A DNA stretch of 64,000 nucleotides from Coriobacteriaceae bacterium (GTDB lineage Bacteria; Actinomycetota; Coriobacteriia; Coriobacteriales; Atopobiaceae). Position numbers and translations under genes: made by a program. Below are positions 12,201 to 20,262 of the stretch, in pieces; the first letter of the stretch is position 1, and every line of letters starts with the position of its first letter. Where the stretch lies: contig SFGZ01000004.1 in NCBI GenBank assembly GCA_004557505.1, positions 62,001 through 126,000 of the forward strand, given 5' to 3'. The notes under the pieces are model-generated. The model did no database searches. It saw only the letters and a program-made list of their open reading frames with translations, and was not told the origin of the DNA.

Positions 12201-14173
12201 GCTTTGACGAGAAGGTCATGGGCTCCCCGGAGTTCACGGTGAATGGGGAGAGGCTCTCCGGCGCCTCGGTCACGGCCTCCGCGGACGACGCCACCTTCCG
12301 CCTGGCCCTGGGCTCTACGCCTGAGGATGGGACACGACTCGAGGTCGCCGTGGCCGGCCTTGCGGACCTCTCCGGCAACTCCGCGGATGGTGCCACGGGC
12401 TCCGTCGTCTTCCGCGCGGGCGGCGTGGTGGTGGAGCGCGGCGCCACGAGGCTCGGGACCTCCCCCAAGACCATCGCCCCTGCCGAGGGCGCCCTTGACT
12501 CCCCGAACGGCTTCACGGTCTACTCGCGCTTTGCCGGGTCTGGGGCCGGGGCCCTGGTGAGCCAGGCGGATGGTTACGAGCTTGGCATCGAGTCCGACGG
12601 CACCCCATATTTCTCGCTGGGGGAGGCCCGCGCGACCTCTTCCGCCGTGGTGAACGACGGCCAGCCGCATACGCTTGCGGGCGTGCGCGAGAACAACGGC
12701 ATGCTCAAGCTCTACGTCGACGGCAAGCTCGCCGGCTCCTCCTGGCGAGCCGAGAACCGCTATCGCAAGGTGTCCCCCGCTCCCATCCTGCTGGGCGGCG
12801 GCTCTCTTGCCGGCAGCGCGACGGCGAAGGTCTTCGACAGCGCATACGCCTACGACGACGTTGCCCGCCTCCACGACGCGGACCTGCCCGACAGCTCCGA
12901 GCGCAACCTGGCGAGCGGCGTTGTCCCTACGGCAAGCTGGACCGCCGATGGCTCCGCGGCGAAGACCAACGCGGACCGGCCGCTCTCCAACATCACCGAC
13001 GGGCTGAAGGACGACACGAACAACTATGGCGAGTTTGGCGACGACAACCGTGCCGAGGGCTCCTATGTCGAACTCGACCTGGGCAGCGTCTACGACATCA
13101 GCGGCGTGAACCTCTGGCGCTACTGGTTGGACAGGCGCGTCTACGAGAACACGGTGGTCGCCCTCTCGCAGAGCGAGGACTTCTCCAGCCCCACGGTTCT
13201 GTACAACTCCGATGCCGGCAACGCGCAGGGCCTGGGTGCCGGCTCCGACGAGACGTACGAGGAGACCCCCTCTGGCAGGTCGTGGACGGCCCCCGAGGGG
13301 ACGCGCGCTCGGTACGTGCGCGTTTACATGCATGGGCGCGCCAATGGGCAGGGCAACACAAACCACATCGTGGAGCTCGAGGTCATGGGGCACGCGTCTG
13401 CCGCGGCCACCGATCCCATCGACGTGTCCGAGCTTGACGCCCGCATTGCGGAGCTCGACCAGCTGCTCTCGGCAGACTCCGAGCACACCACCTCGAGCGT
13501 CGCGACGGTCGCCGAGCAGGTCGCCCGGGCGCGCGAGGTCGCGGACTACCCGCAGACCAAGGAGAACGTTGCGGCCGCCCTGGCAACGCTCGCAGACATC
13601 GAGAAGAGCCTGGTGCCGCGCGCCGACCCTGCCGCAGCCAACGCGCTTCTCTCCCAGCTTGACGGTGCCGCGCTTGAGGAGGGCGACTACACGCCCGAGA
13701 GCTGGGCCGCCCTCGGAAAGGCCCGCGCTGCCGTAGAGGCCGTGCTCGCAGACCTCTCCGACGTGAGCCAGTCGGAGCTCGACGCCCTCGTGGATGCCCT
13801 CGCCGCGGCGCGCGAGGGCCTTGCGCCCGCCGGCGAGGAAGGCCCCCGGGGCCCTGAGGGCCCAGCGGATCTAGGCGACGAGGGAGGCTCTGCCGACGTG
13901 TCCCAGCCGCAAGGTCCTGGTGACGCAGGGACCACCGGAGGCTCCAACGCCCCCGGTGACGCCAACGTCCCCGACGGCTCCAACGCCCCCGGTGACGACA
14001 AGACTGCCGGAGACGCTGCCTCAAGGCGCGCCACAGACCGCCCGGTCGCGCCAGCCCGTCCCACCGTACCCAACACGGGGGACCAGGCCGGCGTGGCCCT
14101 TCCCATGGCCCTCGTGGCCGCCGGCGCGTGTCTCGGGCTTCTCGGCACTATCTGGCGTCGTCGCCCTGTGTGA
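9266..14173 (+). CDS. Cell-wall-anchored multidomain GH36-like glycosidase
   Basis: Surface enzyme of 1635 residues. Order: signal peptide (1-32, ending AVALAAN); F5/8C-type carbohydrate-binding domain (about 115-270); beta-sandwich; catalytic barrel (about 480-760) with VVDDGWNNY (about 526), FPQGL, FGVWVGP and YWKWDGF. Asp644 in KWD matches the GH36/melibiase nucleophile motif; Asp731 in WIQDVYDQ is a candidate acid/base. Then an Ig-like domain (about 960-1050), a LamG-type domain (about 1054-1210), a second F5/8C domain (about 1213-1375), two FIVAR-like helical repeats (1388-1518), a Gly/Pro-rich spacer and a sorting signal VPNTGD, hydrophobic stretch and RRRPV tail. GTG start with GGAGAAGAGGAG upstream. 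Likely removes alpha-linked galactose or GalNAc from host or diet glycans; substrate is inference. Confidence 0.85.
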   Translation: MRRSEVLRSVCAAMVTFALATQSLPAVALAANRGPAGGGVSVTSDAAAHTVTIGNGDISRTFSTADGRLATTLLSNGRAGVTFDPADGSEEFVVRVVRQASAGKPAAPEALSREGWTATDDSHAKAGNSDGPAQLLLDGDVNTNWSTWYQDGNGVDGQRQEYPFSVVIDLNGEKSFSAFSMTPRPQGPAINGNSKGYKLYVSTSAEKLDAGSAAWGNPVAEGEFTYDGTDPAYVNLDHAQTATQVKLVVTSNTAGNNIAGGAEFNLYPTAVAMPTSELEFSASDLELAGDPVVADTTATINGEAKTGKKLTFNFRPYAFGGNGVTYTISENIVMYEGDHYMRKYLDISVPAGQAGSAAIDYIDLEHLGTSGADATWTIPHVGGVVQMDQFKANLGQPIYIQGMFFGCEFPATDTQIEDGLGHIRYYTGKDFNRLAADGQAAADEAGNIHYNTWQTVVGAARSTDASVVQSDFFDYINDIATPSEFRIQYNSWFDNMMKIDDKNIHDSFIEVDAQLDAVETRPLDSYVVDDGWNNYNNTDASVDVSKSGVGKNTEGFWAFNSKFPQGLTPSSKLVENFGSSFGVWVGPRGGYNFYPNLADILTASGRGSKAGWSIDVADRTYVRNFLEMACDWQDRYGVNYWKWDGFVDKAQYAHFGAARDGVPGYANNHMTGGYNNMYHVTDLWEAWIDLFEGVRANAAKNGIDDLWISLTCYVNPSPWFLQWANSVWIQDVYDQTDAGEGDSKLDRQLNYRDAMYYDFIKNHQFQFPLSHIYNHDPIYGKEGTNITRDTATDEQFQNYLYAQSGRGTAFWELYYSESLMTQGKWEVTAEFLDWAEQNHHVLSKAKMFGGSPASNARLDSTNTSGAAHTYGYSAFDGEQGIVVLRNPATSSQQVSYAFNDTNGVPAGSGSYVYHIEHAHKHDESHDGIAQTGTLEYGTTYTWTLDAGEALVLMVSKEADTQAPAIERVSSDGAGNLTVRFDEKVMGSPEFTVNGERLSGASVTASADDATFRLALGSTPEDGTRLEVAVAGLADLSGNSADGATGSVVFRAGGVVVERGATRLGTSPKTIAPAEGALDSPNGFTVYSRFAGSGAGALVSQADGYELGIESDGTPYFSLGEARATSSAVVNDGQPHTLAGVRENNGMLKLYVDGKLAGSSWRAENRYRKVSPAPILLGGGSLAGSATAKVFDSAYAYDDVARLHDADLPDSSERNLASGVVPTASWTADGSAAKTNADRPLSNITDGLKDDTNNYGEFGDDNRAEGSYVELDLGSVYDISGVNLWRYWLDRRVYENTVVALSQSEDFSSPTVLYNSDAGNAQGLGAGSDETYEETPSGRSWTAPEGTRARYVRVYMHGRANGQGNTNHIVELEVMGHASAAATDPIDVSELDARIAELDQLLSADSEHTTSSVATVAEQVARAREVADYPQTKENVAAALATLADIEKSLVPRADPAAANALLSQLDGAALEEGDYTPESWAALGKARAAVEAVLADLSDVSQSELDALVDALAAAREGLAPAGEEGPRGPEGPADLGDEGGSADVSQPQGPGDAGTTGGSNAPGDANVPDGSNAPGDDKTAGDAASRRATDRPVAPARPTVPNTGDQAGVALPMALVAAGACLGLLGTIWRRRPV

Positions 14174-14187
14174 GGCGGGACAGCCAT

Positions 14188-14259
14188 TTGCCTCATGTTG
14201 TGACGAACTCGCGGCGGAGGGCGGCCATGCGTCGCCCTCCGCCGCCGCGTCGGGCGGAG
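14188..14259. repeat. 72-bp direct repeat, left copy (contains hairpin)
   Basis: Identical to 14837-14908. Inside it gcggcggagggcg pairs with cgccctccgccgc around a short centre, giving a strong GC hairpin. The left copy is right after the glycosidase stop and could terminate that transcript. Confidence 0.85.
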
Positions 14260-14530
14260 AAGGGGCGGCCCGCAGGCACCAGAGCTCCATTGAAAAGGTC
14301 GGGCGAATACGCTCTCGTCCGTGGAAAAATCCTGCATGGAAGGTCTTTGTGAACCTAATCGGTGAGCCAAAGACAGAGAATCCCCCCGAGCGCTGGAGCA
14401 TGACCTGCATGTCGACCCGTCCGAGGCGGGAAGTCGCCCGAGGCGGGAAACTCTGCAAGGGAGGGTGCTCAGGAATCGTTTCTAAGTACCCGTGGCCCTT
14501 TTGAGCCGTCCGTGCTGCCGAAAATGAAAA

Positions 14531-14753
14531 AACAACGCGCAGAATCCCGATAGTGAGTAGACCGCGGCCCGTGCGAGGCGCCAGCTGGGCTGGACTGACA
14601 TTCCCAGCCACCATCCGCGCGCTACGCCGACAGGGAAAACGACGTCGTGGTGCTCCTAGGGTTCTTCGGGGGCGAGCCGAGCCGTCGGGCACCAGGAAAA
14701 TAACGCTCACATGCTCACTTCTGCACGTCGTTTTGGCGTTTCCTCTTGATCGG
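14531..14753 (+). repeat. Dispersed ~245-bp intergenic repeat, diverged copy C
   Basis: Shares three blocks in the same order and spacing with the copies at 48648 and 62746: a start block (acgcgcagaatcccgatagt), a centre (acagggaaaac) and an end block (aaaataacgctcacat, then cacttctgcacgtc). The sequence between the blocks differs. Confidence 0.6.
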
Positions 14754-14803
14754 CCAGGGCTGGGACCTGGAATCTGGGCCATCCTCAGCGCGAGACAGGG
14801 GAT

Positions 14804-14834
14804 GCGAGACAGGGGGGCTGCCCCCTTGTCTCGC
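14804..14834. repeat. Dispersed palindromic repeat, copy 5
   Basis: Perfect inverted repeat gcgagacaggggggc/gcccccttgtctcgc-type with one unpaired base, directly before the right copy of the 72-bp repeat. Confidence 0.6.
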
Positions 14835-14836
14835 TC

Positions 14837-14908
14837 TTGCCTCATGTTGTGACGAACTCGCGGCGGAGGGCGGCCATGCGTCGCCCTCCGCCGCCGCGTC
14901 GGGCGGAG
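14837..14908. repeat. 72-bp direct repeat, right copy
   Basis: Identical over 72 bases to 14188-14259. It ends about 50 bases before the MscS start codon. Confidence 0.85.
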
Positions 14909-14957
14909 GAGGGTATCATGGCTTCCCACGGACCGCGTGGCCACATGGGGAGGCGTG

Positions 14958-15785
14958 ATGGAGGACATTCTCGCGGACATCGACACGTCGGCGCTCGTCG
15001 GCAAGGTCGTCTTCCTCGCCGTGGTCGTCGGCGTCGCGCTGCTCGTGCAGCGCATCGTGTCGCATGGCCTCAAGCGCGCGCTGGACGCGGCGGGCGTGCC
15101 CAAGGCGTCGATCTTCGTCAACGTCGTACGGGCCGTCATCTGGGCGTTTGCGCTGCTCGCCGCGCTTGAGCCCGTCTTTGGCGTCCAGCCCACGGCCTTC
15201 GTGGCCGCCCTGGGCGTGACCTCTGTGGTCATCTCGCTGGGCCTGCAGGACACGGTATCGAACATCGTCGCGGGCCTGGGGCTTATGATGGGCCGCGTGG
15301 TGCGTCCCGGCGACCAGGTCACCATCAGCGGGTTTACTGGCGAGGTTGTGGATGTCACCTGGCGCTCCACGATGGTGCGCGACAGGGGCGGCAAGGTCGA
15401 GGTCATCCCCAACTCCGTCCTCAACAAGACCGCCCTCATGCGCGAGACGGACTGGTCGGTCACCAACTGCCCGGTGGAGTTCTACGTCGAGTCGGGATGC
15501 GACCTGGACGCCGTCGCCCGCGAGGTGCGGGGCCTCGCACGCAAGGCCTGCGGCGCGGCGCTCGACCCCAACTTCACGACCGAGGTCCTCTTTGACGGCC
15601 TTGGCCCTATGGGCGTACATGGCACGGCCCACCTGCACCTTGTTGCCGGATCGAACTACTCCGGGCAGGCCGATGCCCTCGTGCGCGCCATGTCGCGCGC
15701 GCCGTGGATCGCGAGGCCCGCCGTCGCGGCCGCCGGGGCGGCGTCGGCCACCGCCGCGGCAACCCACCCAACCGAAAGGCAGTGA
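14958..15785 (+). CDS. Small-conductance mechanosensitive channel (MscS family)
   Basis: 275 residues. Two or three membrane segments (VVFLAVVVGVALLVQRIV, VVRAVIWAFALLAALEPVF, AFVAALGVTSVVISLGLQD), with the pore helix and the MscS signature region SLGLQDTVSNIVAGLGLMM. A beta domain follows (GDQVTISGFTGEVVDVTWRSTMVRDRGGKVEVIPNSVL), then a cytosolic alpha-beta part. It is shorter than E. coli MscS but complete. The channel opens under membrane tension to release solutes on hypo-osmotic shock. ATG 14958 follows GGGGAGG at 4 bases; an in-frame GTG lies 21 bases upstream. luxS starts six bases after the stop, so the two may be co-transcribed. Confidence 0.92.
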   Translation: MEDILADIDTSALVGKVVFLAVVVGVALLVQRIVSHGLKRALDAAGVPKASIFVNVVRAVIWAFALLAALEPVFGVQPTAFVAALGVTSVVISLGLQDTVSNIVAGLGLMMGRVVRPGDQVTISGFTGEVVDVTWRSTMVRDRGGKVEVIPNSVLNKTALMRETDWSVTNCPVEFYVESGCDLDAVAREVRGLARKACGAALDPNFTTEVLFDGLGPMGVHGTAHLHLVAGSNYSGQADALVRAMSRAPWIARPAVAAAGAASATAAATHPTERQ

Positions 15786-15790
15786 CGCGC

Positions 15791-16315
15791 ATGAAGACCA
15801 TCACCAGCTTCACCGTGAACCACCTCGTGCTCGAGCCCGGCATCTACGTGAGCCGCGTGGACGAGGACCCTGCAACCGGGGCCGTGGTCACGACCTTCGA
15901 CCTGCGCCTCACGGCGCCCAACCGCGAGCCAGTCATGGACACGGCGGCGGTCCACGCCATCGAGCACCTGGGCGCGACCTTCCTGAGGAACGATCCCGAG
16001 TGGGCAAGCCGCGTGGTCTACTTTGGCCCCATGGGTTGCCGTACGGGCTTCTACCTGGTGGTCTTTGGCTCGTGTGGCTCGCGTGAGGTGCTGCCGCTCG
16101 TGCGCCGCTGCTTCGAGTTCGTGCGCGACTTCGAGGGGGAGATCCCCGGCGCCCGTCCCGAGGCGTGCGGAAACTGGCATGACGCCGACCTCAACCTGGC
16201 GCACTGGTGGGCACGCCGCTACCTTGCCGATACGCTCGAGGCCATCGACGGCGCGCACCTCTCGTACCCGGGGCTGCTCCAGGACGAGGGGAGCGAGGGG
16301 TCCCGCGATGCGTAG
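15791..16315 (+). CDS. luxS: S-ribosylhomocysteine lyase LuxS
   Basis: 174 residues. Metal site HAIEHLGATFLR (HxxEH, about residues 54-65), then GPMGCRTGFYL with the catalytic Cys, and the third ligand His in CGNWHDADL. The enzyme cleaves S-ribosylhomocysteine to homocysteine and DPD, the precursor of autoinducer-2. The first bases follow the MscS stop closely, and the last 8 bases overlap the start of mtnN, the gene for the preceding step of the pathway. That coupling supports a shared SAH-recycling role. Confidence 0.96.
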   Translation: MKTITSFTVNHLVLEPGIYVSRVDEDPATGAVVTTFDLRLTAPNREPVMDTAAVHAIEHLGATFLRNDPEWASRVVYFGPMGCRTGFYLVVFGSCGSREVLPLVRRCFEFVRDFEGEIPGARPEACGNWHDADLNLAHWWARRYLADTLEAIDGAHLSYPGLLQDEGSEGSRDA

Positions 16316-17021
16316 CGATATCAGGGTTGGCATCATAGGCGCCATGGAGGTGGAGGTCGCGCACCTTGTGGCAAGCCTTGGGAACGAGGACGTCTCGACC
16401 GTGGCCGGCATGGACTTTTACGCGGGCGCCCTCGCCGGCGTGCCGGTGGTCGTCGTGCGCTCCGGCGTGGGCAAGGTCAACGCCGGCGTGTGCGTGCAGG
16501 TGCTGGTCGACCGTTACGGCGTGACGCACGTGGTGAACACCGGCGTCGCCGGGTCTCTCGACGCGCGCATTGACGTGGGCGACATTGTGGTCTCGACCGA
16601 TTGCCGCTACCATGACGTGGACGCGACGGTCTTTGGCTACGAGCCGGGCGAGGTCCCGCAGCTGGGGCGTGTGGGCTTCTCGGCAGACGCCGGCCTCCGC
16701 GCGCAGGCGGTGGCGGCCGTGAACGACGTCGCCGCCGGTGCGCGGGCCTTCGAGGGGCGCGTGGTCTCGGGCGACGCCTTTGTGTCGGACGCGCGCGAGA
16801 AGGAGCGCCTTGTGCGCGATTTCGGCGGCGTGTGCTGCGAGATGGAGGGGGCTGCCGTCGCCCAGGCGGCGTGGCTCAACGGCGTGCCGTTCGTGGTGGT
16901 TCGCGCGATATCGGACAAGCCCGGGGTGACGACGCCCGTCGAATACGCCGCCTTCGAGGCGGCTGCGGCCGAGCATTGCGCTGCCATCGTTGCATGCATG
17001 GTGTCACGCCTGGGGGAGTAG
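16308..17021 (+). CDS. mtnN: 5'-methylthioadenosine/S-adenosylhomocysteine nucleosidase
   Basis: 237 residues of the PNP/UDP phosphorylase fold. Start motif VGIIGAMEVEVAHL with the conserved catalytic Glu; VNTGVAGSLD; SGDAFVSD; CEMEGAAVAQAAW (ribose-binding Met-Glu); and the catalytic Asp in RAISDKPG. It hydrolyses the adenine of SAH and MTA in the cytosol. The product of SAH cleavage is the LuxS substrate, and the gene overlaps luxS by 8 bases. ATG 16308 is the first start that reads into the fold; longer in-frame extensions run inside luxS. Confidence 0.96.
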   Translation: MRSDIRVGIIGAMEVEVAHLVASLGNEDVSTVAGMDFYAGALAGVPVVVVRSGVGKVNAGVCVQVLVDRYGVTHVVNTGVAGSLDARIDVGDIVVSTDCRYHDVDATVFGYEPGEVPQLGRVGFSADAGLRAQAVAAVNDVAAGARAFEGRVVSGDAFVSDAREKERLVRDFGGVCCEMEGAAVAQAAWLNGVPFVVVRAISDKPGVTTPVEYAAFEAAAAEHCAAIVACMVSRLGE

Positions 17022-17069
17022 GGCGCGGCGGCCGGACGCCACCCGGCAACCGTCGAAGCGCCTCCGGCG

Positions 17070-17939
17070 TCACACGCCTTGGATGCAGATGCCCACGATC
17101 TCCGGGCCAGTGTGTACGAGAAGCTCGGCCGAGACGCCCGACCGTATGACCTCCACGGCGTTGTCCACCTGGGCAAGCACCCGCTCTTCCAGCTCGTCGA
17201 ACATGTCGCACGCGCTCGAGCAGCAGATGGCCACACGCACCTTGTCATACTGTCTCGCCCGCTCCTCGACAAGCGAGATCTGCGCGCTGATGGCACGCTC
17301 CCAACCGCGTGCCTTGCGGGCCACCACGTAGGTGCCCCTCGCGTTGCAAGTGATTACGGGCTTGATGTTGAGCGCGGAGCCCAGCCGATACACGGCCGCG
17401 CTGATGCGCCCGCCCTTGCGCAGGTACTCAAGGCTCTTCACCGAGAAGAACACAGAGTTCTTGCGCGCCACCAGCTCGAGCATCGCGCCAAGGTGCTGCA
17501 GCGTGATGCCTGCCTCGACCATGCGCACGGCCTCCATCACAACGATGCCGGCACCGATGCCGATGCTCCTGGTGTCCACCACCTCGACGGGGAAACCGTC
17601 CAGCTGGTCGGCGACCATGCGCACGGTGTCGCAGGTGGCCGAGAGGCCTGCGGAGATGCTCACGAAGACCGCCGCCACATAGCCGTCGTCCCGCGCGCGG
17701 TCAAACTCGCGGCGGATGGTCTCGGGCGAGGGGAGCGAAGTCGAGGGGATCTCCGTTGCCATGCGCTCGATCAGCTGCTCGGGCGTGATGGTGACGCCGC
17801 TCTTGTACGTCGAGCCGTCCGAGAAGTTGATACACAGCGGGACGATGCGGACATCGTGTTCGCGTGCAAAGTCGGCGGGCGTGTCAGCGCCCGTGTCGGT
17901 GATGACTGCGATTCTCTGGCTGTTCAACGTTGCCCCCAA
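17070..17939 (-). CDS. DegV family fatty-acid-binding protein
   Basis: 289 residues. N-terminal AVITDTGADTPADFA is the DegV signature start, followed by PSPETIRREFD (usual TSQPSP region), SISAGLSATCDTVRMV and EVVDTRSIGIGAG. A second domain has VFFSVKSLEYLRKGGRIS and LNIKPVITCNARG. DegV proteins bind a fatty acid between two domains and act with fatty-acid kinase (FakB role); whether this copy does so cannot be told from sequence. Its stop faces mtnN, in convergent orientation with a 48-base gap. Residue PSP replaces the more common SQPS, as in several family members. Confidence 0.93.
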   Translation of the reverse strand: MGATLNSQRIAVITDTGADTPADFAREHDVRIVPLCINFSDGSTYKSGVTITPEQLIERMATEIPSTSLPSPETIRREFDRARDDGYVAAVFVSISAGLSATCDTVRMVADQLDGFPVEVVDTRSIGIGAGIVVMEAVRMVEAGITLQHLGAMLELVARKNSVFFSVKSLEYLRKGGRISAAVYRLGSALNIKPVITCNARGTYVVARKARGWERAISAQISLVEERARQYDKVRVAICCSSACDMFDELEERVLAQVDNAVEVIRSGVSAELLVHTGPEIVGICIQGV

Positions 17940-18064
17940 TGAACATCGGAGAAGGAAAGCACGTCCGATTTTTTCGTTGGCACAACTATAGCCATTGCAT
18001 CTAGTTTTTGATACCAGATAATCTAATCACACAGAATACAAGGGTTTACGAGAGGGGAGCGGCT

Positions 18065-18754
18065 ATGGTGGACGGGCAGAGCCAAGGGTGCGCCTCGGGT
18101 GCCAGCAACGCCTATCGCAGCCTCGCGGAACGCATGACGAGCATCCACATATCGCGCTTCTCGGAGCTTCCGCGCATCGAGCTCTATCTGGATCAGCTGC
18201 TCCGCATGGTCGACGACGAGCTCTCGTTCATGCGCCTGCCGGACGAGAGCCCCCTGGTCACGGGCTCCATGGTGAACAACTACGTGAAGCGCCACGTGAT
18301 GCCGGCACCCGTCAAGCACCGATACACCAGGCGTCACGTCTGCTACGTGCTCTGCGTGTGCCTCTTCAAGCGCGTCCTCTCGATCGAGCAGGTCACGCGC
18401 CTCATCCACTACGTGGATGAGGCCGGCCTTGACCTCGAGCGCGCCTACGACGAGCTCTGCTCGGCGCTTGAGTGCGCGCTCGCCGAGCAGTTCGCGGTGG
18501 GGCCGGACTTCGTGGCGCCTGCGGTCGAACCCGTGATCGACCTGCGAGACGCCAGCGGCAAGCGGGTCGACTCGCTCCTTGACAGGACCATCGAGGCGGC
18601 GGTCGTGAGCCTCGCCGCAAAGATCTACGTCGAGCAGATCCTGGCGCTGGGCGACGCGGCCACCGCGCAGGAACCCGTCACCGGCGGCGAGACGCCAACG
18701 GCCGCGACGGCCCCAAGCCCGTCTCCGACACCCGACGCGCCAACGGCGAAATAG
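18065..18754 (+). CDS. DUF1836 domain protein
   Basis: 229 residues. The centre (residues about 45-140) has a DUF1836-type pattern: LDQLLRMVDDELSFMRLPDE, MVNNYVKRHVMPAPVKHRYTRRHVCYV and a helical domain with SIEQVTRLIHY. The region around NNYVKRHVMPAP followed by Y.R.H recalls MerR-like winged-helix folds, so DNA binding is possible, but this is inference. The C-terminal 30 residues are Ala/Thr/Pro rich and look disordered. ATG 18065 follows GAGAGGGGAG; an upstream ATG 18008 has no ribosome binding site. Followed by nhaA after 80 bases. Confidence 0.8.
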   Translation: MVDGQSQGCASGASNAYRSLAERMTSIHISRFSELPRIELYLDQLLRMVDDELSFMRLPDESPLVTGSMVNNYVKRHVMPAPVKHRYTRRHVCYVLCVCLFKRVLSIEQVTRLIHYVDEAGLDLERAYDELCSALECALAEQFAVGPDFVAPAVEPVIDLRDASGKRVDSLLDRTIEAAVVSLAAKIYVEQILALGDAATAQEPVTGGETPTAATAPSPSPTPDAPTAK

Positions 18755-18834
18755 GTTGCGGCGTTCGTGGGGTAGGATAAGGGAGTAACGAAGGGCCGAA
18801 CGGCCTCTCCTCAGGGAAACGGAAAACACATCCA

Positions 18835-20229
18835 ATGGCAAGCATCTACGGTGAGCCCGCAGTCATCAGGCGCATCGAGCATCGAAGCGCACTCCACAAG
18901 GTGACCTCGAACGGAACGATAGCCGCCTCGATCATGGTGTTTGCCGCCCTCGCGGCGGTCATCACGGCCAACTCACCGGCCTACAAGGGGGTCGAGGAGG
19001 CCCTTCACGCCCTGCTCTCGTTTGGTGTAGGCCCCGTGAGCCTCTCGATCACGGTCGAGGTTTTTGTGAACGACTTTCTCATGGCCATCTTCTTCCTGCT
19101 CGTGGGCATCGAGCTCAAGTACGAGATGACCGTGGGGCAGCTGAGAAAACCCAGGCAGGCCGCATTGCCCCTGTTCGCCGCCGTCGGCGGCGTGATTGTG
19201 CCTGCGCTTATCTACCTTGTCATCAATGCCGGCGGCGCCGTGCATGGGTGGGCCACGCCCATCGCCACCGACATCGCCTTTGCGCTGGGTGTGATGTCGC
19301 TCCTCGGCAAGCGCATCGCCCCGGCGACCAAGGTCTTCTTCCAGACGCTGGCAATCGCCGATGACATCCTGGCCATCGTGGTCATCGCGCTCTTCTACGG
19401 GCAGACGCCCAGCGTGGCCTGGTGCGCCGCGTCTCTCGGCGTGGTCATCGTGCTGTGGCTCATCTCGCGCATGAAGGTCTACTCTGCCAAGCCATACATA
19501 CTGGTGGGGCTTTTGCTGTGGGTGTGCATGTATAACTCCGGCATCCACGCCACGTTGGCCGGCGTCATCCTGGCGTTCTTCCTGCCCTCCCGCTCAGACG
19601 TTCGCCTCTCCAGGCTGGGAAACTGGCTGAACGCCCGCGCCCGCGAGTTGGACGACAAGTATGACGACGAGAGCCACGTGCTTGGCCAGCACGACTTCAC
19701 CACCGCCGCCGCGCGCGTGGAGCGCGTGATGCACCATGTCACGCCGCCTCTGGAGCGCGTGGAGCGCTACATCTCGGTGCCGGTGAACTTTTTGATCCTG
19801 CCCGTCTTCGCGTTCGTGAACGCACAGGTGAGGGTTGTGGGCATGGACCTTGCCGCCATCATCGCGGACCCGGTGACCAAGGGCGTCTACTTTGGCGCCG
19901 TGCTGGGCAAGCCCCTCGGCATCATCCTTGTGACGTGGCTTCTCGTGCGCATCGGCTTTGCCAAGCTGCCCAAGCACGTGGACTGGACGCAGATCATCGC
20001 GGTGGGCATCATGGGCGGCCTGGGGTTCACGATGTCGATCCTCATCTCGGGCCTGGCGTTCTCCGACCCCAACGCGGTCATGGCCGCGAAGTGCGCGATC
20101 CTTGCCGGGTCGGTCACCTCGGCCGCCGCGGGGCTCCTCTACGTGCGCGTGGCAAGCACCGTGAAGGAACGGAGAGGCTCACGCGCGCACGCGCTCGAGA
20201 TGGGCGACGACGGGAGCGACGATGCGTAG
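18835..20229 (+). CDS. nhaA: Na+/H+ antiporter NhaA
   Basis: 464 residues, about 12 membrane helices. The ion-binding aspartates are in LAIADDILAIVVIALFYG; TPIATDIAFALGVMSLLGKR is the diagnostic NhaA stretch; IELKYEMTVGQLRKPRQAALP forms the first cytoplasmic loop; and GIMGGLGFTMSILISGLAF is near the end. It exchanges two protons for one sodium at the inner membrane and is used at alkaline pH and high salt. It is longer than E. coli NhaA (388) because of a hydrophilic insert (about residues 262-305, ARELDDKYDDESHVLG) and a basic tail. The ATG overlaps CCA ATG after an AGGGAAACGG region. Confidence 0.96.
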   Translation: MASIYGEPAVIRRIEHRSALHKVTSNGTIAASIMVFAALAAVITANSPAYKGVEEALHALLSFGVGPVSLSITVEVFVNDFLMAIFFLLVGIELKYEMTVGQLRKPRQAALPLFAAVGGVIVPALIYLVINAGGAVHGWATPIATDIAFALGVMSLLGKRIAPATKVFFQTLAIADDILAIVVIALFYGQTPSVAWCAASLGVVIVLWLISRMKVYSAKPYILVGLLLWVCMYNSGIHATLAGVILAFFLPSRSDVRLSRLGNWLNARARELDDKYDDESHVLGQHDFTTAAARVERVMHHVTPPLERVERYISVPVNFLILPVFAFVNAQVRVVGMDLAAIIADPVTKGVYFGAVLGKPLGIILVTWLLVRIGFAKLPKHVDWTQIIAVGIMGGLGFTMSILISGLAFSDPNAVMAAKCAILAGSVTSAAAGLLYVRVASTVKERRGSRAHALEMGDDGSDDA

Positions 20230-20262
20230 CCGCAGCCACGCGCTGTCGCGCGCGACGGGCGG

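Larger units (their letters stand above)
14174..14957. other. Repeat-rich intergenic region, no gene seen
   Basis: 784 bases between the glycosidase and the MscS gene. It holds two perfect 72-bp direct repeats (14188 and 14837), a diverged copy of the 245-bp dispersed repeat (14531-14753) and a palindrome (14804-14834). Short ORFs here have no coding character. Confidence 0.7.

Noticed and set aside
11087..13486. 799-codon open frame on the minus strand
   Set aside because: Antisense to the glycosidase gene, no ribosome binding site or recognisable domain.
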